A stretch of DNA of 33,277 bases from Pseudomonadota bacterium (GTDB lineage: Bacteria; Pseudomonadota; Gammaproteobacteria; UBA1113): NCBI GenBank assembly GCA_021778015.1, contig JAJYCX010000021.1:1-33277 (forward strand), in the 5' to 3' direction. Positions within the stretch are counted from its first letter, which is position 1; each line of letters starts with the position of its first letter. Shown here piece after piece: positions 1-8,321 of the stretch. The notes under the pieces are model-generated. The model did no database searches and had not been told where the DNA came from. It saw only the letters and a list, made by a program, of their open reading frames with translations. The translations under genes were made by a program, and so were the position numbers.

Positions 1-1
1 A

Positions 2-1489
2 TTAACGTCAGGAGAAAAGATTAAAATAGCCCAAGATCTTCTTACACACCAACTTCAACTAGATCTAAAGCAAGCTGCTGGATTCGCACGTACCGTACAA
101 CAAAGATTATGTGGTTATCATAAAAGATTAACAGGCCAAGATCGGCCTAATTCTGATAATAGTGTTGAAGAGCCTGACTTTACAATATCCTTTTCTCGTC
201 AAGGCGAAAAAATTATTGCTAAGTTGCACACAGCAACAGATCCTGAGCTATACAGTGAATTTGAAATACTGGTTTCAAATTTAACTGATGCGAACGGGGA
301 ACCTCAACGTGCGCCTATTAAATTAATTTCTACAAAAAGCAAGAATAGTGAAAGCGGATATTGGGATACGGAGGGGTATCACTACAAGGATAAGCTCAAA
401 GCTGAGAAGTTTTTCTCTTCAATCGAAGAAAAAAAGGCAGCCTATGCTGAAAGAAACATGCTAATAGAATATTTGGATAATTCAAAACGTATACAATATA
501 ATAAACTTAGCGCTAAACTTCAAGAGCTTCGCGATGAACATGAAAGACTTGTTGCTGTGGATGCTTCAGCTGGAGTTTCTGCAGTGGATTCAGAACGGCT
601 CGATTCACAAATATTAGAAATAGAATACGAAATAGGTGGTGATCCGCAATTAGGTAAAATAGGACTGCTTGACAAAGTAACGACTATAGAAAATGAATAT
701 GGAGAAGGTTCTTCAAACCCCAATCCCTATATATTTTTTACTGATTTGGAGCTTACATCAGCGTTAGCACAGGCCAATAAATTCTGTGGTTTGGATGCAA
801 ATGACTCGAAAAGAAGAGGGGAAGAAGATTCTATACAGAAACGATATAGTCAACTTGTGCATAGGCATGAAACGCTTATTCAGGAAAAAGAATCGCTTGT
901 CGGTGTTAGCAAAGGCTTCAATAGAGAACTTAAAGCACTCGATGCCGCAGCTAATAAAAAGCGCAGCTTTGGACTAAATGTGTTACTAGGTGTTGCCACA
1001 TTGTTCACTGCGGGTTTGGCTTTAGTTCCTGTTGCAATCAATCGTTATTTTTCCATACAGGAAAGAAATGAACGTAGGAAAGAAATCGCTGCAAGTGAAA
1101 GTGAGATAACTGAACGTACAAAGGATATAGAAAGACAATTAAATAAAATAAACAGTGAAATAGGGGCTATTACAAAGGAGATGGAAGGGCAATCACCAGC
1201 TAGGCCTACTAGCCCAGAAGCTATTCCTGCAAATCTGTATTTAGACCTATTTTTAGCAGATATAGAAGTCGATGCACTTAAACCCAATGAGTATGGCTCT
1301 TCGCACGTTGTTCTTGATTTAGAAAAAAGAAGTGGGAAAGTACCTGTATGTTCGCAAGCTGAGGCTTTGGATAAATGTGGATTCCTTGCCAAGTCAAATA
1401 GCCAGCCTCCAGTTTTGCCATCTTCGCAGACTATTATAACACAAAGCACGGCTCACTTAGATCGGACGAGTCTAGGATTAGGGCAGTAA
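2..1489 (+). CDS. Hypothetical coiled-coil membrane-associated protein (5' partial)
   Basis: The reading frame is open from base 2, so the gene begins upstream of the window; the in-frame TTG at 224 is not a credible start because the frame runs 74 codons further back. At least 495 residues are visible. The protein is hydrophilic and rich in Glu, Lys and Arg, with long heptad-like stretches around residues 110-220 and 275-320 and again after 350. One hydrophobic segment lies at about residues 325-347 (motif LNVLLGVATLFTAGLALVPV). The N-terminal part (QDLLTHQLQLDLKQAAGF) is helical. I recognise no enzymatic motif. A long coiled coil with a short membrane hairpin is common among secreted effectors of intracellular Legionellales, but that is only a possibility. 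The gene is followed 40 bp later by a second, shorter coiled-coil gene on the same strand. Confidence 0.75.
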   Translation, partial: LTSGEKIKIAQDLLTHQLQLDLKQAAGFARTVQQRLCGYHKRLTGQDRPNSDNSVEEPDFTISFSRQGEKIIAKLHTATDPELYSEFEILVSNLTDANGEPQRAPIKLISTKSKNSESGYWDTEGYHYKDKLKAEKFFSSIEEKKAAYAERNMLIEYLDNSKRIQYNKLSAKLQELRDEHERLVAVDASAGVSAVDSERLDSQILEIEYEIGGDPQLGKIGLLDKVTTIENEYGEGSSNPNPYIFFTDLELTSALAQANKFCGLDANDSKRRGEEDSIQKRYSQLVHRHETLIQEKESLVGVSKGFNRELKALDAAANKKRSFGLNVLLGVATLFTAGLALVPVAINRYFSIQERNERRKEIAASESEITERTKDIERQLNKINSEIGAITKEMEGQSPARPTSPEAIPANLYLDLFLADIEVDALKPNEYGSSHVVLDLEKRSGKVPVCSQAEALDKCGFLAKSNSQPPVLPSSQTIITQSTAHLDRTSLGLGQ

Positions 1490-1529
1490 TAGATTAGTAA
1501 ATTATACAATAGCTAAAGGAGGAGTTGAT

Positions 1530-2045
1530 ATGACGACTGCATTATATATTGAAGGAGCTCCGCGAAGTTCATTCTACAATCCTTGTACACGGATTGTAGA
1601 TGAGATAGCACGATTGGAAAGAATAGTTGCAGCCTGCGAGGTTGATATCAGTGTTCGCTGTGCTGAACGTGAAGTACTAATTGATGATCGTGAGAAAAAT
1701 TTAGAAAAATTTTGGGGAAAGCTAAATAATCTAAATGAACATGAAAGAAAAATACCAGCAGTACTCTGTTCTAAGGAAGAAAAGAACCTGTTATTTAGAA
1801 AGCTGACCTCTGTAAGAGATCGTCATAGAGACGCTGTTGAGCCAGAAATAAGGAACACCGATACGCAAATCGAGAAAGTAGATAGTATATTACTTGAATT
1901 GCAAAAGGAGTTAGAGACTAGTAGGACACAATTGGAGCAGTGGCGTGCGGCATTGGCGTTGCTCGCAAATCTAAGTGGTAGGGAAGAGGTTAGAAGCGAA
2001 GATGCACGAAACACCTATGGCCCTTGTGCAGCCTCAGCCGCTTAA
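1530..2045 (+). CDS. Hypothetical coiled-coil protein, 171 aa
   Basis: The ATG start is preceded by a strong Shine-Dalgarno sequence (AAAGGAGG, 1515-1522) at good spacing. The 171-residue product is mostly charged helix. A predicted coiled coil runs from about residue 20 to 145, with clusters such as ERIVAACEVDISVRCAERE and KELETSRTQLEQWRAAL. There is no signal peptide, membrane segment or recognised catalytic motif. It lies 40 bp behind another coiled-coil gene on the same strand, so the two probably form an operon. The function is unknown. Confidence 0.7.
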   Translation: MTTALYIEGAPRSSFYNPCTRIVDEIARLERIVAACEVDISVRCAEREVLIDDREKNLEKFWGKLNNLNEHERKIPAVLCSKEEKNLLFRKLTSVRDRHRDAVEPEIRNTDTQIEKVDSILLELQKELETSRTQLEQWRAALALLANLSGREEVRSEDARNTYGPCAASAA

Positions 2046-2140
2046 TTATCCTTAAAATAGACTGGCGCAGGTATTAGTCAAGCCGTATTTGCCAAAATCA
2101 TCAAGGTGAGTGATGCTGCCATTATTATTTCCCACCCCCC

Positions 2141-2169
2141 TTGTTTATTGTCCCTATATTTTGTAGAAT
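2141..2169 (+). promoter_or_regulatory. Candidate sigma70 promoter for rplM-rpsI
   Basis: The -35 box TTGTTT (2141-2146) and the -10 box TAGAAT (2164-2169) are separated by 17 bp. Transcription would start near 2176 and leave a leader of about 100 nt before rplM. A long leader is common for autoregulated ribosomal protein operons, but I see no specific L13-binding structure. Confidence 0.45.
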
Positions 2170-2276
2170 AGTGGGTCTTTAGCCTAAGTCTGTGGTTTAG
2201 AACGTCAGAAAGGCGAGAATAGAGCGAGAATTGTACATATAATAAGCAAAATGCTTAGATTTTAGGAAAAGTTATC

Positions 2277-2714
2277 ATGAAAACATTTAGTGCCAAGGCC
2301 GAAACGGTTGAACGCGATTGGTATGTGGTTGATGCCACCAATAAAACTTTGGGTCGTCTGGCCAGCCAAATCGCCTTAAGATTGCGTGGGAAGCATAAAC
2401 CTACCTATACCCCGCATGTGGATACCGGCGATTACATTATTGTACTCAATGCCGAGAAAGTGAGCGTAACTGGTCGAAAAATGACCGATAAGACCTATCA
2501 TTGGCATACCGGCTACCCAGGCGGTATCAAGAGCATTACGCTTGAGAAATTATTGGCCAAAGCACCAGAACGCGTTTTAGAAAAAGCCGTGAAGGGTATG
2601 ATGCCAAATAATCCCTTGGGACGCGCAATGTTCCGCAAATTAAAAGTGTATGCCGGTGCTACGCACCATCATACGGCCCAGCAACCTAAAGAATTAATTA
2701 TAGAGACGGATTAA
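2277..2714 (+). CDS. rplM: 50S ribosomal protein L13
   Basis: The 145-residue protein matches bacterial L13 over its whole length and at the usual size. It begins [20 protein letters not shown] and contains the conserved [27 protein letters not shown] stretch, the MMPNNPLGR motif and the [17 protein letters not shown] tail. L13 is an early-assembly protein of the large subunit that contacts 23S rRNA domain II. It is followed by rpsI after only 4 bp, the classic rplM-rpsI operon, which balances one large- and one small-subunit protein. A likely promoter lies about 110 bp upstream. Confidence 0.98.
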   Translation: MKTFSAKAETVERDWYVVDATNKTLGRLASQIALRLRGKHKPTYTPHVDTGDYIIVLNAEKVSVTGRKMTDKTYHWHTGYPGGIKSITLEKLLAKAPERVLEKAVKGMMPNNPLGRAMFRKLKVYAGATHHHTAQQPKELIIETD

Positions 2715-2718
2715 ACCT

Positions 2719-3180
2719 ATGTCAGCAGCAAGCAAACAGTATTTTTATGGTACCGGCAGACGTAAAGAAAGCGTCGCACGTGTGTTTTTAAAGAAAGGCA
2801 GCGGTAAGTTTACCGTGAATGGCCGTGAATTGGCCGATTACTTTCCTAGAGAAACGGCACGTATGATCATTGCCAGACCTATGAACGAAGTCGGCATGAA
2901 TGATCGCTTTGATATCATGGTCACCGTTAAAGGCGGCGGCATCAGCGGTCAAGCCGGCGCAGTGCGTCTAGGCATAGCACGCGCTTTGGTCGATTACGAC
3001 GAAGAAGGCGGCAAGGCTAAGGGCGGTACGGTTAAGGTAGTGGCTGAAGAAGGCGGTTCTTTGACCTTCAGACAAAAACTACGCCAAGGCGGTCATTTAA
3101 CTCGTGATGCGCGTTGTGTAGAACGTAAGAAATTTGGTCTGCGTAAAGCTCGTAAACGTTGCCAATTCTCTAAACGATAA
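2719..3180 (+). CDS. rpsI: 30S ribosomal protein S9 with an internal insertion
   Basis: This is S9 of the small subunit, whose C-terminal tail reaches the P site. The family signatures are [15 protein letters not shown] near the N-terminus, [19 protein letters not shown] at 72-90, and the tail [20 protein letters not shown] ending in FSKR. At 153 residues it is longer than the usual ~130. The excess is an insertion at about residues 96-115, between YDE and the helix before LTRD, which breaks the normally ungapped YDExLRxxLRxxG segment. The inserted part is Gly/Lys/Glu rich (EEGGKAKGG and EEGGS). The tail reads RCQFSKR where RPQFSKR is usual. No frameshift is needed and the frame is intact, so it is presumably functional. 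It forms an operon with rplM. Confidence 0.96.
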   Translation: MSAASKQYFYGTGRRKESVARVFLKKGSGKFTVNGRELADYFPRETARMIIARPMNEVGMNDRFDIMVTVKGGGISGQAGAVRLGIARALVDYDEEGGKAKGGTVKVVAEEGGSLTFRQKLRQGGHLTRDARCVERKKFGLRKARKRCQFSKR

Positions 3181-3187
3181 TTTTAAA

Positions 3188-3259
3188 CTGGACCCTCGGC
3201 CTGCGGCCGAGGGTGACAGAGCACCGGATCTCTGGCTTATGGTCGGAGATAGACCCTGG
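3188..3259 (+). repeat. Degenerate copy of dispersed repeat family A (copy A8)
   Basis: It contains a perfect 9-bp stem CCCTCGGCC/GGCCGAGGG (3193-3201 and 3205-3213) with a 3-nt loop, followed by GTGACAGAGCACCGGATC. This mirrors the CTGGATCC-hairpin-GGATGACAATGTGCTGGATCC order of better-preserved copies at 6960-7000 and 7196-7240, but with several substitutions. It sits just after rpsI and could terminate its transcript. Confidence 0.55.
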
Positions 3260-3389
3260 TTTATATACTCACAGCAGTTGGTTTTTAGGCGAGGCGCCGA
3301 GCTCGCGAGCACCAGGAGTGTAGTACTCTACATGACTGGGGCGAGATGGGCGAAGGCAACAAAGCCTAAGAATCAAATGCGAAGAGTAT
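3260..3389 (+). repeat. Dispersed repeat family B, copy B1
   Basis: About 130 bp that align, with roughly three quarters identity by eye, to the reverse complement of 11839-11970. Shared blocks in order are GCAGTTGrTTTTTAGGCGAG, CTCkCGAGCA, CAGGArTG, GCGAGATGrGCGAAGGC, and TAAGAATCAAATGCGAA at the right end. It fills the rpsI-hemA gap, and its reading frame artificially lengthens hemA at the 5' end. Confidence 0.8.
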
Positions 3390-3406
3390 TTAGTGTGGAC
3401 TTCCAT

Positions 3407-4642
3407 ATGAACTTATATGTTTATGGCTTGAATCATCGCAGCGCACCCTTGGAGGTACGCGAGCAAGCGATGATAGCGCATGAACATTTAGCACGTGCCC
3501 TGCAATCTATCTTAAACGAAGACGGTATCTTAGAAGCGGTTATTCTATCGACCTGTAATCGTTGTGAGTTCTATGCTATTGCCGACAATGGTCGGCGTTT
3601 AGAGCAGTGGATGGCTAAACAACATCATAAGGGCGATGGCTCTTATCAACAATATACCTATCTTTATAACGGCGAGGAAGCGATAGCACATTTATTGCGA
3701 GTGGCTATAGGTTTAGATGCCCAAGTTATAGGTGAGCCGCAGATCTTAGGTCAAGTTAAAGCCGCTTTTGCCATAGCCTTAGAAGTAGGTGCCGCTGGTC
3801 CTGAGTTGAATCATTTATTTCAGCAAGTATTTTATAGCGCTAAAAGCATACGCAACAATACGGGTTTAGGAGCGCATGCCATTTCGGCTTCATACCTAAC
3901 TTGGCTGATGATACAACGCTGTATTCCTATAGACAAACCCGCTTCTGTGGTTTTAGTCGGTGCTGGCGAAATGATTGCCAACCTTATTCCTTATTTGCAG
4001 CAAGCACCTCAATTGAATATTACGCTTATCAATCGTACACCGGAGCATGCAGAAGCTTTATTGCCAACTGCAAAAGTGTTGACTATGTCGTTTTTATTAG
4101 AATCTTTAATAGACTGCGATGCCGCAGTGTTCGCAACGGAAAGTTATCAACCTTTATTAACCCGAGACGCTGTGCAAACTATTTTACCGCAACGCAGTAA
4201 GCCATTGTATTGTTTAGATTTGGCGTTGCCGCGCAATGTAGAGGCTAATGTGACTGAATGCGCTAATGTCAGTTTGTTTAATTTAGATGATATACAATTG
4301 TGGGTAGATGAAAATCAAGACAAGCGTCAACAGGCAGCTTTGCGTGCTGAGGAAGCCATCAAAGAACATAGTCTACGATATCAAAAACAGTTGCAGACTA
4401 TAGAATTTGATGAATTGATTAAATCCTATAGGCGGAAGATTAATAGCGTGCGCGAGTTGGAATTAGACAAGGCCTTACAAAAGTTACAAGAAGGCGTAGA
4501 GGCTGCGGTCGTGTTACAACAATTTTCGCATGCCTTGGCTAATAAAGTCATGCATCATCCTAGCCAGGCTTTGAATCAAGCACGCTTTGAGAAAGGCAAG
4601 GATTGGTTGGCTTCTGCAAAACTGTTGTTGGGATTAGAGTAG
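3407..4642 (+). CDS. hemA: Glutamyl-tRNA reductase
   Basis: It catalyses NADPH-dependent reduction of glutamyl-tRNA(Glu) to glutamate-1-semialdehyde, the first step of C5-pathway tetrapyrrole synthesis. The start at 3407 is chosen because the protein then begins MNLYVYGLNHRSAPLEVRE, the family N-terminus. The longer open frame upstream runs through dispersed repeat sequence. The catalytic Cys is Cys50 in STCNRCEFYA. A Rossmann NADPH-binding segment (VVLVGAGEM) lies near residue 180, and the C-terminal dimerisation helix is present. At 411 residues it is of normal length. It is followed by prfA after 105 bp, the hemA-prfA-prmC order common in gammaproteobacteria. Confidence 0.96.
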   Translation: MNLYVYGLNHRSAPLEVREQAMIAHEHLARALQSILNEDGILEAVILSTCNRCEFYAIADNGRRLEQWMAKQHHKGDGSYQQYTYLYNGEEAIAHLLRVAIGLDAQVIGEPQILGQVKAAFAIALEVGAAGPELNHLFQQVFYSAKSIRNNTGLGAHAISASYLTWLMIQRCIPIDKPASVVLVGAGEMIANLIPYLQQAPQLNITLINRTPEHAEALLPTAKVLTMSFLLESLIDCDAAVFATESYQPLLTRDAVQTILPQRSKPLYCLDLALPRNVEANVTECANVSLFNLDDIQLWVDENQDKRQQAALRAEEAIKEHSLRYQKQLQTIEFDELIKSYRRKINSVRELELDKALQKLQEGVEAAVVLQQFSHALANKVMHHPSQALNQARFEKGKDWLASAKLLLGLE

Positions 4643-4747
4643 AATGAAAGGTAAGTATTCTCCCATCTATAAGTACTGTAAAGCACAGATTGGGATGCAG
4701 GTTGCGTGCAATATGGGCTTTTGTTTAAAAAGGCGTAGGTAGTTACA

Positions 4748-5836
4748 ATGAAAGAGTCTTTACTCAATAAGTTAGACCAACTGCGCATGCGTCACGAAGA
4801 AGTGTCGGCGTTGTTGAGTGACCCTAAAGTAATGAACGTGCAAGAAGAATTCCGCAATTTATCCAAGGAATATGCGCAATTAGAACCTGTGGTGAATACC
4901 TTTCTGCGGTATCAAAAAATACAACAAGATATGGTAGAAGCGCGCGAACTTTTAACCTTAGGCGATGCTGAATTAAAAGAATTGGCCGAGCAAGAGCTAC
5001 AATCGTTTGAAAAACAAATAGTAGAATTAGAGCAAGCATTACAAATCTTATTAATACCCAGTGATCCAAACGATACTAAAGATATTTACCTAGAAATACG
5101 TGCGGGTACGGGCGGCGACGAAGCGGCTATTTTTGCGGGCGATTTGTATCGTATGTACACGCGTTATGCGGTAACGCAAAATTGGCAGTGCGAGTTGATC
5201 AGCGAAAGTTTAGGCGAGCACGGCGGCTATAAGGAAGTGATTATTAAGATCAATGGCCATGGCGTGTATTCACAATTAAAATTTGAGTCTGGCGCACATC
5301 GAGTACAACGTGTACCTGAAACTGAAGCGCAGGGCCGAGTGCATACCTCGGCTTGTACGGTCGCTATATTACCCGTGGCCGAAGAAATCGATGAAATAGA
5401 CATTAATCCTGCCGATTTAAAGATAGACACATATCGTGCTTCGGGCGCGGGTGGTCAGCACGTCAATAAAACCGATTCGGCTATACGCATTACCCATTTA
5501 CCCAGCGGCATCGTCGTGGAATGTCAGGATGAACGTTCACAACATAAGAATCGTGCGCGGGCGATGTCTTTATTACAAGCCAAATTATTGATGGGCGAGC
5601 AAGAAAAACAACGCCAGGAAGAAGCTATGACGCGGAAGTTATTGGTGGGTAGCGGTGATCGCTCTGAGCGTATACGTACTTATAATTACCCCCAAGGGCG
5701 TGTTACCGATCATCGTATCAATTTAACTTTGTATAAATTACAAGATATTATGGAAGGCGCCTTAGATCAAGTGATCCAACCTTTATTGCAAGAATACCAA
5801 GCCGAGCAGTTGGCGTTTTTGTCTAAAGAGGGATAG
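4748..5836 (+). CDS. prfA: Peptide chain release factor 1
   Basis: RF1 recognises UAA and UAG stop codons and triggers peptidyl-tRNA hydrolysis. The 362-residue protein has the stop-codon-reading PxT tripeptide (PET, residues 190-192, in [11 protein letters not shown]) and the universal GGQ loop (235-237, in [16 protein letters not shown]). The GGQ glutamine is the substrate of PrmC, encoded directly downstream. Length is normal. The stop codon at 5834-5836 is immediately followed by the left end of repeat copy A1. Confidence 0.98.
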   Translation: MKESLLNKLDQLRMRHEEVSALLSDPKVMNVQEEFRNLSKEYAQLEPVVNTFLRYQKIQQDMVEARELLTLGDAELKELAEQELQSFEKQIVELEQALQILLIPSDPNDTKDIYLEIRAGTGGDEAAIFAGDLYRMYTRYAVTQNWQCELISESLGEHGGYKEVIIKINGHGVYSQLKFESGAHRVQRVPETEAQGRVHTSACTVAILPVAEEIDEIDINPADLKIDTYRASGAGGQHVNKTDSAIRITHLPSGIVVECQDERSQHKNRARAMSLLQAKLLMGEQEKQRQEEAMTRKLLVGSGDRSERIRTYNYPQGRVTDHRINLTLYKLQDIMEGALDQVIQPLLQEYQAEQLAFLSKEG

Positions 5837-6016
5837 CATATACCCATCGCTAATGAAGATGCGAGATCTGATGAATCCTGTAACTTTGAATCAAGGCTTT
5901 GTCATCCTCGACAAGGCCGCAAGGCCTCAGTCGGGGATCCAGTGAACAGCCCTTAAAACTTGAATTGAAACTGGATCCCCGCTGCGCGAGGATGACAAAG
6001 CTTCGATTCAATGACG
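5837..6016 (+). repeat. Dispersed repeat family A, copy A1
   Basis: It fills the prfA-prmC gap. The left end CATATACCCATCGC matches, inverted, the right ends of copies A2 and A3. A core follows with TTTGTCATCCTCGACAAGG, CAGTCGGGGATCCAG, CTGGATCCCCGC and GAGGATGACAAAGCTTCG. The arms GTCATCCTCG/CGAGGATGAC and GGGGATCCAG/CTGGATCCCC can pair into one long hairpin. A 10-bp direct repeat AGTGAACAGC (5941-5950 and 6018-6027) is specific to this copy. Confidence 0.85.
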
Positions 6017-6032
6017 GAGTGAACAGCTACAT

Positions 6033-6884
6033 ATGAAGACGATTCAAGAATTATTGCAATGCGCAAAATCTCAAAACATAGACACGCTAGATGCCGAAGT
6101 ACTCTTAGCCCACGCGCTAGAAAAAAATCGCGCTTATTTATACACTTGGCCGGATGAGCTCGTAGCAGAAGCCGCAACCATACAATATCAAAATAACTTA
6201 AAACGCCGCCTATTAGGTGAACCTATTGCCTATATACTAGGGTATAAAGAATTTTGGTCTTTGCCCATTGCTGTGACCAGCGATACCTTAATTCCACGGG
6301 CCGATACGGAAAGTTGGATACACTGGTTATTGGAACGATTTGCCGATAAACAGCGATTACGAGTTTTAGACTTAGGCACCGGCAGCGGCGCCATTGCCTT
6401 AGCTCTAGCGCATGAAAAACCACAATGGGCCATTTGCGCGGTAGATTGTTCTAAGGCTGCTTTGGCCGTGGCAATGCGCAATGCCAAAGCTTTAGAAAGT
6501 CCGCAAATAGAATGGTTGCACAGCGATTGGTATCAGGCATTATCGGGGCGGGTATTTGACGTGATAGTTGCTAATCCGCCGTATATTGCGGAAGACGAGC
6601 TGCATTGGCAACAAGGCGATTTACGCTTTGAGCCCAAATCGGCCCTAGTAGCGGCAGACAATGGGTTGAAAGATTTGGCGCATATTATTCAGCAAGCGCC
6701 ACAGTATTTGGCACCGTCGGGGTTGTTATTAGTGGAGCATGGTTATTTGCAAGGGCCTAGTGTAAAATCTTTATTCGTTGCGGCTGGTTTTAGTGCCGTA
6801 GAAACGTATTGCGATTATGGTGATCAGCCTAGATGGACGATGGGTATATATCCATTACACGTCAAATTACAAACACAGTACTAA
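6033..6884 (+). CDS. prmC: Release factor glutamine methyltransferase with repeat-derived C-terminal tail
   Basis: PrmC N5-methylates the glutamine of the GGQ motif of RF1 and RF2, both encoded in this window. The N-terminal helical domain (1-80) is followed by a SAM-binding Rossmann fold with DLGTGSGAIALALA at 113-126 and the catalytic NPPY at 181-184. PRADTE at 89-94 is also typical. Total length is 283. The family normally ends shortly after the CxDYGDxxRxTxGxY block, which is CDYGDQPRWTMGIY here. The final ten residues, PLHVKLQTQY, and the TAA stop are encoded by sequence shared with the dispersed repeat at 7070-7135, so the tail appears to be borrowed from the repeat. Confidence 0.96.
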   Translation: MKTIQELLQCAKSQNIDTLDAEVLLAHALEKNRAYLYTWPDELVAEAATIQYQNNLKRRLLGEPIAYILGYKEFWSLPIAVTSDTLIPRADTESWIHWLLERFADKQRLRVLDLGTGSGAIALALAHEKPQWAICAVDCSKAALAVAMRNAKALESPQIEWLHSDWYQALSGRVFDVIVANPPYIAEDELHWQQGDLRFEPKSALVAADNGLKDLAHIIQQAPQYLAPSGLLLVEHGYLQGPSVKSLFVAAGFSAVETYCDYGDQPRWTMGIYPLHVKLQTQY

Positions 6885-7080
6885 AGCGTTGTCATCCTCG
6901 ACCAGGCCGCGAGGCCGCAGTCGGGGATCCAGGAAAATCCTATATGATCCTGGATCCCTGACCTTCGGTCGAGGATGACAATGTGCTGGATCCCTGACCT
7001 TCGGTCGAGGATGACAAAGCTTCGATTTAAGTCTATAGTATTCAGCTAGATCTCGCGTCTTCATTGGCGATGGGTATATA
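6838..7080 (+). repeat. Dispersed repeat family A, copy A2 (first of a tandem pair)
   Basis: It begins inside the prmC 3' end (CGATGGGTATATA, 6838-6850) and ends with the same motif at 7069-7080. The core holds the arms GTTGTCATCCTCGACC and GGTCGAGGATGACAA with an internal pair GGGGATCCAGG/CCTGGATCCC. It also has two successive CTGGATCCCTGACCTTCGG modules. It is nearly identical to copy A3 that follows, apart from a short deletion near its left end. Confidence 0.9.
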
Positions 7081-7330
7081 CACATTCCATTTCAAGATGC
7101 GAGAACAATACTTTCTACAAACACAGTACTAAAACGTTGTCATCCTCGACCAGGCCGCGAGGCCGCAGTCGGGGATCCAGGAAAATCCTATATGATCCTG
7201 GATCCCCGGCCTTCGGTCGAGGATGACAATGTGCTGGATCCCCGACCTTCAGTCGAGGATGACAAAACTTCGATTTAAGTCTATAGTATTCGCTAGATCT
7301 CGCGTCTTCATTGGCGATGGGTATATATGG
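7081..7330 (+). repeat. Dispersed repeat family A, copy A3 (second of a tandem pair)
   Basis: This is the most complete copy. The left end is TATACACATTCCATTTCAAG and GATGCGAGAACAATACTTTC, then ACAAACACAGTACTAAAACG. The hairpin core runs from about 7138 to 7267, and the right end is GCGTCTTCATTGGCGATGGG then TATATA. It shares the boundary motif GATGGGTATATA with copy A2, suggesting tandem duplication. The vanX-type gene begins directly after it, with its Shine-Dalgarno GGAGG only a few bases beyond the repeat. Confidence 0.9.
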
Positions 7331-7339
7331 AGGTTAAAA

Positions 7340-8101
7340 ATGATTAAGTTTCTGATGATACTATTATTGACAATTATTACTGTAGAAGCTGTAGCAGAAC
7401 ATATAGTCCCTGTAACAGATCGGCCTGCAGACTTCGTTAACGCACAGCAGATCATACCCCAACTACAAGTAGACATGCGCTATGATTCCGCTCATAATTT
7501 TGTAGGTAGAAGAATTAAAGGTTATAAAGAGCCTGTCTGCTTATTAACCCAGCAAGCAGCCTACGCATTAAAAACAGTAGAAACACAATTGTTAGCCAAG
7601 GGTTTAACGCTTAAAGCATACGACTGTTATAGGCCACAAACGGCGGTAAATGATTTTATAGAGTGGGCTAACAAAGTAAACGATGTGACCATGCGCTCTG
7701 AATTTTACCCAGCCATCAATAAAGCCGATCTTTTTAAAAAAGGGTATATCGCTTCTCCCTCTGGCCATAGCCGTGGCAGTACCCTTGATTTAACGATAGT
7801 ACCTTTGAACAGCCATATTCCACTATATGATCCTAGAGCAAAACAAGTGTCTTGTGCTGCTCCGCAGCAAGAGCGGTCACCCGATAATAGTTTGGATTTT
7901 GGTACTAGCTATGATTGTTTTAGCCCTATGTCTCATCCCAATTATCCAGGTATATCTGCAGATGCTAGAAAAAATAGAGCATTATTGCGGACTTTGATGA
8001 AGCACGCCGGATTTAAGCCCATCGCTACAGAATGGTGGCATTTTACTTTAATCAATGAACCATATCCTAATACTTATTTTGATTTTCCTGTTAGAAATTG
8101 A
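7340..8101 (+). CDS. Secreted D-alanyl-D-alanine dipeptidase (VanX/DdpX, peptidase M15D)
   Basis: A zinc dipeptidase that cleaves D-Ala-D-Ala, probably in peptidoglycan turnover or recycling rather than glycopeptide resistance, since no vanH or vanA partner is nearby. The start at 7340 has a GGAGG ribosome site at 7329-7333 and gives a signal peptide (MIKFLMILLLTIITVEAVA, cleavage after Ala19); the longer upstream frame reads through repeat sequence. Zinc ligands are His143 and Asp150 in SGHSRGSTLDLT and His234 in EWWHFTL. Glu231 is the catalytic base, and Arg98 in YDCYRPQTA matches the conserved substrate-binding arginine. MRYDSAHNFVGR at 46-57 is typical of the family. The mature protein would be periplasmic. 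Length is 253. Confidence 0.92.
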   Translation: MIKFLMILLLTIITVEAVAEHIVPVTDRPADFVNAQQIIPQLQVDMRYDSAHNFVGRRIKGYKEPVCLLTQQAAYALKTVETQLLAKGLTLKAYDCYRPQTAVNDFIEWANKVNDVTMRSEFYPAINKADLFKKGYIASPSGHSRGSTLDLTIVPLNSHIPLYDPRAKQVSCAAPQQERSPDNSLDFGTSYDCFSPMSHPNYPGISADARKNRALLRTLMKHAGFKPIATEWWHFTLINEPYPNTYFDFPVRN

Positions 8102-8106
8102 GGCTG

Positions 8107-8298
8107 TGTAGATATGGGACTTGATTAATACTATGGCTTTGAATCGAAGCTTTGTCATCCTCGACGAAGTCGGGGATCCAGTTTCAAATCAAGTTTTTTC
8201 TGGATCCCCGACTGCGGCCTCGCGGCCTGGTCGAGGATGACAAATGCGTGGGCCATAACGAACCTGCCTCGCATCATAAGCTCAATCGGTATATAATA
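8107..8298 (+). repeat. Dispersed repeat family A, copy A4
   Basis: The core GTCATCCTCGACGAAGTCGG .. GGGGATCCAGTTTCAAATC .. CTGGATCCCCGACTGCGGCC .. GGTCGAGGATGACAA spans 8154-8242. The right end CTCGCATCATAAGCTCAATC GGTATATAAT resembles the outer ends of other copies. The terminal TATAAT (8292-8297) lies 24 bp before the prfB start and could act as its -10 box. Confidence 0.85.
8292..8297 (+). promoter_or_regulatory. Candidate -10 box for prfB at the end of a repeat
   Basis: A perfect TATAAT whose predicted start site (about 8304) would leave an 18-nt leader before the prfB ATG at 8322. No good -35 box lies 16-18 bp upstream (TCGCAT there), so the call is weak. Confidence 0.3.
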
Positions 8299-8321
8299 AT
8301 TCCTTTTCACGGTGACCAGTT

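Noticed and set aside
1045-1449. 134-residue minus-strand ORF opposite the first gene
   Set aside because: It is the antisense shadow of a coherent coiled-coil gene, with no ribosome site or recognisable protein.
3134-3406. A 5' extension of hemA giving a 502-residue protein
   Set aside because: The extra 91 codons overlap the end of rpsI and then read through repeat families A and B; the conserved GluTR N-terminus begins exactly at ATG 3407.
6884-7330. CRISPR array in the repeated region between prmC and the dipeptidase gene
   Set aside because: The repeats are about 245 bp, only two units, without unique spacers or adjacent cas genes.
7223-7339. A 39-residue N-terminal extension of the dipeptidase
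   Set aside because: It is encoded by repeat copy A3; the ATG at 7340 has a GGAGG site and yields a proper signal peptide.
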